From contig CAZDHT010000173.1 of NCBI GenBank assembly GCA_964505325.1, positions 1 to 11,819 of the forward strand: DNA of 11,819 nucleotides, read 5' to 3'. Below are positions 1-6,275 of this stretch, in pieces. The first letter of the stretch is position 1. Each line of letters begins with the position of its first letter. The notes beneath the pieces were generated by a model. That model made no database searches and was not told the DNA's origin. It was given only the letters and a program-made list of their open reading frames with translations. The DNA is from CAZDHT01 sp964505325. GTDB lineage: Bacteria; Planctomycetota; PUPC01. The position numbers and the translations under genes are program-made.

Positions 1-757
1 GCAGGTCGTACGAATGGAAGAACTCGACCAGTTCGGCGTAGTACGGGAAGATCAGTTCGCTGAGCGTCTGGGGGCTGCAGATAAGCCGCTCCTTGTAGCC
101 GAGGTCTTCGTAGATCCACACGCCGTCCGGAACGCCGGCCTCGTCGAACAGCACCCGGTAGCAGGTCTTGAACATGTCGGTGTAGACGCGGTTGAAGTCG
201 TGAATCCAGCCGGGGTCGGCGACCAGGGACATGTACATGGTGTAGTCGCCCATGCTGGCCCGCATGATCTCCCAGATGAACATGTGGCCGTAGTGGGTCC
301 ACAGGCCCTGGGCGCGGCGCTTGTCGAGGTTCTCCCTCGCCGCCTTGACATCGATGCGCTTGCGGTCCAACTCGAGCAGGTGCGGGCGGTAGTCGCGCTC
401 CCAGACCTGGCGGTCGGTCATCAGGAAGTCGATGTGCTCGGGCGTGCCAGACTTGTTCTTCCAGTATTTGAACGCCGCTCCAGCGCCGTTGCGGGTGACG
501 GTCCACTCGTCGGTCTCTTCGAGGACGTCCTTGACGCCCCGCTTCGGCTCCCAGTCGAACCAGCCGCCGACGCCGGCCATGTCGAACTTGAAGTGATCGA
601 CGGTGTCGACCGGGTTGCCCGCGTCGTCGGCGGGCATGCCCTGCGTGACCCACTTGCGGAGCGTGTCGTGCCAAGGGCTGTCGTGCACGCCGACGCGGTC
701 GGCTCTCTTCCCGCACAAGAGGCTGTCGATCACGTCTCTGGGGCTCTGCATATACAC
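1..757 (-). CDS. Uroporphyrinogen decarboxylase (URO-D) family protein, partial (C-terminus beyond left edge)
   Basis: The minus frame stays open to the window edge. From the ATG at 751 it gives 250 residues beginning MQSPRDVIDSLLCGKRADRV, the usual 'small helix, then xxDRVxVxDSPW' opening of uncharacterised URO-D paralogs (compare residues 19-27, RVGVHDSPW). Later segments also fit this fold: the helix near residues 148-170 (GLWTHYGHMFIWEIMRASMG) and residues 205-247, with VWIYEDLGYKERLICSPQTL. The family includes true heme-pathway HemE and the corrinoid methyltransferases MtaA, MtbA and CmuA. This branch has no assigned substrate, and the C-terminal half that would carry the HxCGN-like motif is missing. 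An in-frame TAA just upstream limits the start to GTG at 757 or ATG at 751. Neither has a strong Shine-Dalgarno site; AGCGGA is better spaced for the GTG. It is transcribed divergently from xylB. It is one of three URO-D paralogs here. Family call is confident, function unknown. Confidence 0.85.
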   Translation of the reverse strand, partial: MYMQSPRDVIDSLLCGKRADRVGVHDSPWHDTLRKWVTQGMPADDAGNPVDTVDHFKFDMAGVGGWFDWEPKRGVKDVLEETDEWTVTRNGAGAAFKYWKNKSGTPEHIDFLMTDRQVWERDYRPHLLELDRKRIDVKAARENLDKRRAQGLWTHYGHMFIWEIMRASMGDYTMYMSLVADPGWIHDFNRVYTDMFKTCYRVLFDEAGVPDGVWIYEDLGYKERLICSPQTLSELIFPYYAELVEFFHSYDL

Positions 758-791
758 AGGTTATCCGCTGGTGCCCGTGGAGACAAAGGGA

Positions 792-811
792 AAACCCGGC
801 TCGCCGGGTTT
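792..811 (-). terminator. Perfect hairpin AAACCCGG-CTCG-CCGGGTTT, possible terminator or operator
   Basis: An 8-bp perfect stem with a 4-nt loop lies in the divergent region between the URO-D gene and xylB. On the minus strand the stem is followed by TTTTCCCTTT, which is the more terminator-like side; on the plus strand only TTTCTGTT follows. It lies upstream of the xylB -35 box, so it could also be a repressor-binding palindrome. On the minus strand it would stop transcripts running through xylB antisense from the large operon. Confidence 0.45.
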
Positions 812-814
812 CTG

Positions 815-843
815 TTGAACCTTCCGTGGGTGCGCCCTATCAT
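815..843 (+). promoter_or_regulatory. Sigma70-type promoter of xylB
   Basis: TTGAAC at 815-820 and TATCAT at 838-843 are separated by 17 nt and match the consensus at 4/6 and 5/6 positions. Transcription would start near 850, giving a short leader before the ATG at 873 with its GGAG ribosome site at 862-865. Confidence 0.5.
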
Positions 844-872
844 TACGGTCGAATGCCAACCGGAGAGAAGCG

Positions 873-2351
873 ATGAAATACCTGGCCGGGTTTGACGCGG
901 GAAGTTCGTCGGTCAAGGGCACGCTGATCGATGCGGGGACGGGCGAGGTCGTAGCGACCCACACGTCGCCGTCCACGGAGCTGAAGATCCAGGCGCCGCA
1001 TCCCGGCTGGGCGGAGCAACGCCCCGCCGTGTGGTGGAAGCACTTCTGCGTCGTCGCCAAGGCGCTGCTGCGCAAGGTGAAGGCGGCGGACGTCGAGGCC
1101 ATCGGCATCTCCTACCAGATGCACGGGCTGGTGCTCGTCGATAAGAAAATAAGGCCGCTGCGTCCGGCGATCATCTGGTGCGACGGCCGGACCCAAGAGA
1201 TCGGCGACGAGGCGGCGAAGGATCTCGGGCCGAAGTTCCTCCGGCGGGCGTTGAACTGCCCCGGCCACTTCACCGCCAGCAAGATCGCGTGGGTTAAGAA
1301 GAACCAGCCCAAGACCTATCGCCAGGCGCACAAGGCGATGCTGCCGGGCGATTACCTGGCGGCGCGGCTGACCGGCGAGGTCTGCACCACGCCGTCGGGG
1401 CTGTCCGAAGGAATCCTGTGGGACTTCGGGAAGCAAGACCTGCTCGAGCCGGTGCTGGACTACTACGGGATTCGACGCGAGTTGCTGGCGGACGTGAGAC
1501 CGACGTTCGCGGCTCAGGGCGAGGTGATAGCAGTTGCCGCACGGCAGACCGGCTTCGCCAGGGGCACGCCCGTCACGTACCGCGCGGGAGATCAGCCGAA
1601 CAACGCACTGTCGCTCGGCGTGCTCGAACCTGGCGAAGTGGCCGCCACCGCCGGCACCTCCGGCGTGATCTACGCGGTGACGGACAAGAACGTCCCCGAC
1701 CGCCTGTCGCGCGTGAACGTGTTCGTACACGTCAACCACGCGCCGCCGCGCCGGAATCGCTACGGCGTCCTCGCCTGCATCAACGGGACCGGGGCGCTGT
1801 ACCGGTGGCTGCGGCAACTGCTGGGCAAAGACTACGGGAACATGAACAAGCTGGCCGAGAAAGTGGTGCCCGGCGCGGACGGGCTGGTCATCATCCCTTA
1901 CGGAAACGGACCGGAGCGCGTCCAGGGCGGCCACAACACCGGGATGAGCATTCACTATGCCGACCTGAACCGTCACGGGGTGGGGCATCTGACGCGGGCC
2001 GCGCAGGAAGGCATCGTCTTCGCGCTGAAACAGGGCACGGACGTGATGAACGAGATGGGCGTAAAGATCAAGAAGGTCCGCGCCGGACGCGCCAACATGT
2101 TCCTGAGCGACCTGTTCGCGAAGATCTTCGCCAGCGCCATCGGCGCCACGGTCGAGCTGATGGACACCGACGGCTCGCAAGGCGCCGCACGCGGCGCCGG
2201 CATCGGCGCCGGCATCTACAAGAGAGCCACCGACGCCTTCGTCGGCCTCAGCCCGGCCAAGACCGTGACGCCGGACGCAAGGCTGAAACGCGCCTACGCG
2301 GCGCTGTACCCGCAGTGGTGCGAGACGCTCGCGTCAACCCTTCAGGCCTAG
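873..2351 (+). CDS. xylB: Xylulokinase (FGGY carbohydrate kinase)
   Basis: The 492-residue protein has the normal length of FGGY kinases, which phosphorylate ketoses with ATP; D-xylulose to D-xylulose 5-phosphate is the likeliest reaction. Visible motifs: the N-terminal phosphate-binding strand GFDAGSSSVKG (residues 6-16); YQMHG (81-85), the XylB-type sugar-binding QMHG; AGDQPNNA (238-245) with D240 where the catalytic aspartate of E. coli XylB lies; the ATGTSG-type ATP loop ATAGTSGVIY (258-267); and the C-terminal GAARGAGIGAG (437-447) in the second lobe. Two spots are unusual: PYGNGPERV (342-350) replaces the common PYLSGERTP, and the usual GGGAKSxxW is replaced by RAGRANMFLSDL (403-414). 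The start is supported by GGAG 7 nt upstream and a promoter. The stop overlaps the end of the opposing operon by 18 bp. A kinase for another ketopentose cannot be excluded. Confidence 0.85.
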   Translation: MKYLAGFDAGSSSVKGTLIDAGTGEVVATHTSPSTELKIQAPHPGWAEQRPAVWWKHFCVVAKALLRKVKAADVEAIGISYQMHGLVLVDKKIRPLRPAIIWCDGRTQEIGDEAAKDLGPKFLRRALNCPGHFTASKIAWVKKNQPKTYRQAHKAMLPGDYLAARLTGEVCTTPSGLSEGILWDFGKQDLLEPVLDYYGIRRELLADVRPTFAAQGEVIAVAARQTGFARGTPVTYRAGDQPNNALSLGVLEPGEVAATAGTSGVIYAVTDKNVPDRLSRVNVFVHVNHAPPRRNRYGVLACINGTGALYRWLRQLLGKDYGNMNKLAEKVVPGADGLVIIPYGNGPERVQGGHNTGMSIHYADLNRHGVGHLTRAAQEGIVFALKQGTDVMNEMGVKIKKVRAGRANMFLSDLFAKIFASAIGATVELMDTDGSQGAARGAGIGAGIYKRATDAFVGLSPAKTVTPDARLKRAYAALYPQWCETLASTLQA

Positions 2352-3320
2352 CCGCTCGAGCAGACCGTTCAGGTAGTCGCGGCCGGATTCGAGGCGCTGC
2401 TGCATCTCGTCGGCATAGGGGATCGCCTCGTATTCCTCGGGATCCGGAAGCTCTCCCGTTCTGATCTTCCTGTCCACCTCCCATGCGATCCGGACCGTGC
2501 GGGACAGCTCGTCGCGGCCAAGATCCTTCTGCTCGCCCATCCACTTCTCGTCGAAGATGTGCGCATAGAAGAACCACTTGTGGTCTTCGATGGACAGGTG
2601 CAACTCGGGACTGTACCGGCCGAGGATAGGCAGCACCTCCTGCCAGGGGATGGAGCCCTGCCCCACGGCGCGGCCCTGGCGCTGGAAACCCGTCTCGCAG
2701 AAGAAGATGATCGCGTCCTTGGTGTGGGTCAGGTGCACGTAGGGCGCGGCACGCGTGACCGCATCGACCGGGTTCTCGGCGAAGACCAGCAGGTTCGCGG
2801 TGTCAAGACAGATGCCGACGACGTCGGGCCCGACCTCTTCGGCAAGGCGGACCAGCTCGAACGTCGTCGTGTCGCCGTGGTTCTCCAGGTTGATACGGCT
2901 GCCGTGGTCGCGGAGGACGGGGGCGACCCCCTTGAGCACCTCGGTTGAGTCGGCGAACTGCTGCGCCCAGGAGACCTCGGAGTCGTAGCGCTCCTTCTCC
3001 GCGCCGAGCGAGCTGTGCAGCTCGTGCCAGCCGCAGGCCGCAGCCGCCTCGGTCTGCGCGGTCAGGTCCGCGACCACCTGGTCCACGGTCTTGTCCGACA
3101 GGTGCGGGTTCGTGGGGTACACGGAGACGTGGCTGTAAAGGCCGAGTTCGTCCGCTCGACTGCGGAGCGCCATCAACTCGCCGTGGTCAAGGGTCTCACT
3201 CAGGCCCCGGGCCCCGCTCAACAACACGCCGGCGAAACCGTGCTCGGCGCAGTAATCGAACATCCCGAACGGGTCCAGCTTCAGGGGATGCAGTGCGAAA
3301 CCGTCCAGTCCGACTTTCAT
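2334..3320 (-). CDS. Sugar phosphate isomerase/epimerase (AP-endonuclease-2-type TIM barrel)
   Basis: A 328-residue TIM barrel of the xylose-isomerase-like AP_endonuc_2 family, which isomerises or epimerises sugars and keto-sugars at a divalent metal. The four metal positions can be read in order: E146 (NLENHGD), D173 (CLDTAN), H199 (HLTHTKD) and E245 (SIEDH). The order and spacing resemble D-psicose/D-tagatose 3-epimerases. The family signature GQGSIPW (220-226) is present. The start is taken at ATG 3320, not the GTG at 3332. The 3320 ATG has GGAGGG just upstream and forms a 4-bp ATGA overlap with the stop of the preceding dehydrogenase, so the two are probably translationally coupled. As last gene of the operon it ends inside the 3' end of xylB. 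Ketose 3-epimerase or a 3-keto-glycoside lyase/hydratase role are the best guesses; the substrate is not readable. Confidence 0.85.
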   Translation of the reverse strand: MKVGLDGFALHPLKLDPFGMFDYCAEHGFAGVLLSGARGLSETLDHGELMALRSRADELGLYSHVSVYPTNPHLSDKTVDQVVADLTAQTEAAAACGWHELHSSLGAEKERYDSEVSWAQQFADSTEVLKGVAPVLRDHGSRINLENHGDTTTFELVRLAEEVGPDVVGICLDTANLLVFAENPVDAVTRAAPYVHLTHTKDAIIFFCETGFQRQGRAVGQGSIPWQEVLPILGRYSPELHLSIEDHKWFFYAHIFDEKWMGEQKDLGRDELSRTVRIAWEVDRKIRTGELPDPEEYEAIPYADEMQQRLESGRDYLNGLLERLGLKG

Positions 3321-4417
3321 GCTTCCCTCCACGGCCTTGGCTCGATGGGCAGCGTGACAATCTGGCCGGAGTCCACCGAGCGGTAGGCGGCCTCGGCGAT
3401 CTCGACGGAGCCGCGCACGTCACGGCCGCTGGTGCAGACCTCGTTCGGTTCGCCGCGCAGCAGCTTGACCCACTCGCGGATGCAGCCGACGTGGCCGCGC
3501 TCGGGCTCGACCTTCACCTTGCGGAACGCGGGGCCGGCGGCCGACGCCCCGCTCTCAAAGCCAACCGGTAACTCGGGCGCTTCGTCGCCGTAGATGAGCA
3601 CGAACGTGCCCCGGTTGCTCATGTAGTACGCCTCGCCGTCGCGTCCGGTCACGTGGGCCATCTCGTACCACAGGCCGTTCCCGGCGACGTTGCAGCGCGT
3701 CATCCAGTTGATGGTGAGCTCCGCCAGCGCGCCCGACGCCATCTGGGCCACGACGACGCCGATGGACTCGCCCTCCATCCGTTCGGGGATGGTCTTCTTC
3801 ATGCAGGTGACGCTGTTGACCTCGCCGCCGTACCAGCGGAGCGCGTCGGTCTGATGGGTGAGGCAGCTCATGATGGCGCCGCCGCCCAGCCGGTCGATGC
3901 TGGCGATCCACGGCTTCGGGTTGCCCGGGGTGCGCGGGACGACGTTCTGCGTGTGGTCGAGCCGCCAGAAAAGCGGCTCGCCCAGCGCGCCGGACGCGAC
4001 GATCTGCTTGAGCGCCTTCCAGTGCGCGTCATACCGGCGGTCGTGGCAGACGGTCAGCGAGACGCCCGCGGCGTCGCAGGCCTCGATCATCCGGTCGCAT
4101 TCCCACACGTTGCGGGCCATCACCTTCTCGATCAGGACAGGCTTGCCGGCCGCGGCGGCATCGACCGTCGCCTGCATGTGCATGTCATGCGGCAGGAGAA
4201 TGTCGACCGCGTCCACGTCGTCGCGGGCGAGGACGTCGCGGTAGTCGTTTTCGATGTCGACGTCGCCGAGCAGCTCACGGATGCGGCCGACGCGCTCGCC
4301 GCGCGGCTCCGCCACCGCCACCACCTCGCACCGGTCGGCGACGTTCCGGAGTGCGGGGGCGTGGGCGCCCAGAATCCCGCCACCACCGAGAACTCCGACG
4401 CGGACCTTGTCACTCAT
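3317..4417 (-). CDS. Gfo/Idh/MocA family NAD(P)-dependent oxidoreductase
   Basis: A 366-residue sugar dehydrogenase of standard family length. The N-terminal Rossmann strand and glycine loop are VRVGVLGGGGILGAHAPAL (residues 5-23). Residues 59-81 (DYRDVLARDD to LPHDMHMQ) match the family's second NAD-side motif. IEKVMARN (96-103) stands where EKP normally occurs: the lysine is kept and proline is replaced by valine. The C-terminal substrate domain shows GGGAIMSCLTHQTDALRW (178-195), with H188 and D191 of the catalytic HxxD motif. Such enzymes oxidise a sugar hydroxyl, often at C3. The start is set at ATG 4417 because AGGAG lies 8 nt upstream; the alternative ATG at 4423 would leave only 2 nt. 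It overlaps the following isomerase gene by ATGA, a pairing resembling dehydrogenase/AP2 pairs of 3-keto-glycoside pathways such as DgpA with its partners. Substrate is unknown. Confidence 0.88.
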   Translation of the reverse strand: MSDKVRVGVLGGGGILGAHAPALRNVADRCEVVAVAEPRGERVGRIRELLGDVDIENDYRDVLARDDVDAVDILLPHDMHMQATVDAAAAGKPVLIEKVMARNVWECDRMIEACDAAGVSLTVCHDRRYDAHWKALKQIVASGALGEPLFWRLDHTQNVVPRTPGNPKPWIASIDRLGGGAIMSCLTHQTDALRWYGGEVNSVTCMKKTIPERMEGESIGVVVAQMASGALAELTINWMTRCNVAGNGLWYEMAHVTGRDGEAYYMSNRGTFVLIYGDEAPELPVGFESGASAAGPAFRKVKVEPERGHVGCIREWVKLLRGEPNEVCTSGRDVRGSVEIAEAAYRSVDSGQIVTLPIEPRPWREA

Positions 4418-4444
4418 CTGCATATCTCCTGCGCGCCGTCATCA

Positions 4445-5197
4445 TCACATCTGCTCCAGTTCGACGCAAGCGGCTTTCCGCCACATTCGCCGCAGGAGCA
4501 CGAAGTGGCTGGCCAGCAGCACGACCCAGCCGGCGGCGAGCGACCCGCCCAGCCCGAGGTGCGGATGCGCGACGCGGCACACGGCCAGCATCGGCGCCAT
4601 CGCCAGCATCAGCACCGGCACGTGCCGGCACAGCGTCCACAGGCTGTGCCGCGCCTCGTACATCGCCACCACCCCCAGCATCGGGAACGTGGCCATGAAG
4701 CCGTGGAGGCACTGCTTCAACAGGATGAGCACCGAGACCACGCCGAGCATCACGGCGAACTTGACCGGCACGGGGAGCGGACTGCGATGGCCGGGCTCCT
4801 TGCGGTGCGGCAGATGGCGGTGCATCACGGCGGCGAGGCCGAACGTCGCGGCCAGCGCCAGCCAGAACGTCAGTTCGTTCACCGGCACGGACGTCGCCAC
4901 GGCGGCGCCAATCGCGCAGTACGCCACGGCCGCGGCCGCGATGGATGCGATGATATGCCAGCGCAGGCGGACGTGCAGCCACCACGTCGCGAACGGGAAG
5001 AAGAACGTGAGGAACAGGCCGAGGGCGTGCGTCGGACCGACTGGTTCCCCGAGCGCCAGCGTCGCCGTGGTGAAGGGAATGGGCAGGACGTAGAGCAGCG
5101 CCTTCCAGCGCGGGCGATGCAGGTAAGCGAGGATCGTGGCCTGCGCCGACACCGCCGCCAGCATCACCAGGTCGAAGATACCGACGTTGGGCGGCAT
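4445..5197 (-). CDS. Multispanning membrane protein of unknown function
   Basis: A 250-residue, strongly hydrophobic protein with about eight transmembrane segments, roughly at residues 5-24, 32-50, 57-76, 81-104, 108-127, 145-163, 168-187 and 193-236 (the last may be two helices). A basic loop with histidines (MHRHLPHRKEPGHRSPLP, 125-142) divides the protein into halves. I do not recognise a transporter signature, active site or named family. A start at ATG 5197 is forced, because the URO-D stop codon TAG lies in the same frame only two codons upstream; the ribosome site is weak (GGATAG overlapping that stop). It sits in the middle of the sugar operon, 6 nt after one gene and 19-27 nt before the next, so it is co-transcribed. 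A small permease or a membrane-bound accessory protein are possible; neither can be shown. Confidence 0.75.
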   Translation of the reverse strand: MPPNVGIFDLVMLAAVSAQATILAYLHRPRWKALLYVLPIPFTTATLALGEPVGPTHALGLFLTFFFPFATWWLHVRLRWHIIASIAAAAVAYCAIGAAVATSVPVNELTFWLALAATFGLAAVMHRHLPHRKEPGHRSPLPVPVKFAVMLGVVSVLILLKQCLHGFMATFPMLGVVAMYEARHSLWTLCRHVPVLMLAMAPMLAVCRVAHPHLGLGGSLAAGWVVLLASHFVLLRRMWRKAACVELEQM

Positions 5198-5203
5198 GCG
5201 GTG

Positions 5204-6271
5204 CTATCCGTAGAGCTCGGGATGCTCGCGTGCGTGGCGGGCGAGGCCGTCCATGATCGCGCGGCAACTGCCCTGCCAACGGTCTTGCGGGATGTCCTCG
5301 GTGATGCCGACGATGAGGCCGTCGACGCTGTCGAGTTCGTTCAGCATGTCGACGGTGAACTGCTCGACGTCCTGGTCGGGCCGCAGATGCACGGACGACG
5401 GGAAGTTGATCCAGATCACCTTGTCCGGCCAGGCGGCGCGGGCCTCCGCCAGCGTCAGGTCCGTGTCCGGCGCGGGGGTGAACGCCTCGACGTAGTCCAG
5501 GTCGCTGCCGGCGACGGCCTCGGCGAACAGCCGGCAGTTCCCGTCGAGGTGCGACCCGATAAGCTTGCCGCGCCGGTGCATCACCGCCGCCGCCTCGTTG
5601 TAGTGTGGGACGTAGTACGTCGCGAAGTTCTGCGGCCCGACGATCTCCGGCACCACGTTCCCGCCGTAGTTCGCGTGCGAGACCGGGGCCTCGGCGACCA
5701 GCGCGTATACCTGCCGCCGCTTCTCGACCAGCGCGCCGTACAGCCGGAGCACCTCGTCGCGGTTCTCCATCCACTGGATGCAGAAGCCCTCGGTGCCGAG
5801 GTAATCCCCGGAGATGAGCGCCTGAAGCGGCTCGAGGCCGAACCCGCCGCGGAAGATCGCGTCGGTGCCGAACTGCTGCTGCGCCGCGGCGACTTCCTCG
5901 TAGGCCGGTTCGAACTGCATGTCCTGGATCAGGGCGGACAACGCGGGGTAGTCATCGGGCGTCTTGAACATCCATTCGTGGCGCCAGCTCGTGAAGCCCG
6001 CCGCTTGGCGCAGCGTCGTCAGGTGCCCGGCCGGGGTGTCGTAGTGGTCGCGCGTAAACTGCTTCCCCTCTTCCCAATAGATCTCGCGGGTGTGGCGGAC
6101 GTTCGGCGTGTGCGTCTTGAGAACGCCGACGCGGTTTACGATGCATAGGCCTCGGTTGCGCATCTCGCGCTCCGCGACGCATTGCGGGATCATGCACTCG
6201 TACATGGTGAACGGCACCACGTCCGCGTGGCCACCGTTCAGCGCGATCTGCACCCGCTCTCTCGGTGTCAT
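5204..6271 (-). CDS. Uroporphyrinogen decarboxylase (URO-D) family protein
   Basis: A 355-residue URO-D-fold TIM barrel. It opens with MTPRERVQIALNGGHADVVP, the common N-terminus of the family. Residues 196-225 (PVSHANYGGNVV to VPHYNEA) and the motif SHLDGN (240-245) lie where the methyltransferases MtaA, MtbA and CmuA have HxCGN. The histidine is kept but the zinc-binding cysteine is aspartate, so methyl transfer by a normal zinc site is doubtful. The HemE substrate motifs are not evident and the context is not heme synthesis. The start at ATG 6271 is preferred to an upstream extension (to 6367) that would overlap the previous gene by 92 bp; AAGGTG sits 5 nt before ATG 6271. The gap to the previous stop is 4 nt. 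Next downstream is the membrane protein, in the same frame after a single TAG. Function is unknown; methyltransferase or decarboxylase chemistry are hypotheses. Confidence 0.85.
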   Translation of the reverse strand: MTPRERVQIALNGGHADVVPFTMYECMIPQCVAEREMRNRGLCIVNRVGVLKTHTPNVRHTREIYWEEGKQFTRDHYDTPAGHLTTLRQAAGFTSWRHEWMFKTPDDYPALSALIQDMQFEPAYEEVAAAQQQFGTDAIFRGGFGLEPLQALISGDYLGTEGFCIQWMENRDEVLRLYGALVEKRRQVYALVAEAPVSHANYGGNVVPEIVGPQNFATYYVPHYNEAAAVMHRRGKLIGSHLDGNCRLFAEAVAGSDLDYVEAFTPAPDTDLTLAEARAAWPDKVIWINFPSSVHLRPDQDVEQFTVDMLNELDSVDGLIVGITEDIPQDRWQGSCRAIMDGLARHAREHPELYG

Positions 6272-6275
6272 CTCG

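Noticed and set aside
14..895. 293-codon open frame on the plus strand
   Set aside because: Antisense to the partial URO-D gene; it runs through the divergent promoter region into xylB in another frame, and shows no domain.
843..2180. 445-codon open frame on the minus strand
   Set aside because: Antisense to xylB, whose motifs are clear; no ribosome site or motif of its own.
3321..3332. GTG start four codons upstream for the AP2-type isomerase
   Set aside because: These codons contain the GGAGGG ribosome site of the ATG at 3320, which also forms the ATGA coupling overlap.
3653..6148. 831-codon open frame on the plus strand
   Set aside because: It lies opposite three well-supported minus-strand genes, has low-complexity V/R/H/D-rich translation with no motif, and is the usual GC-rich antisense artefact.
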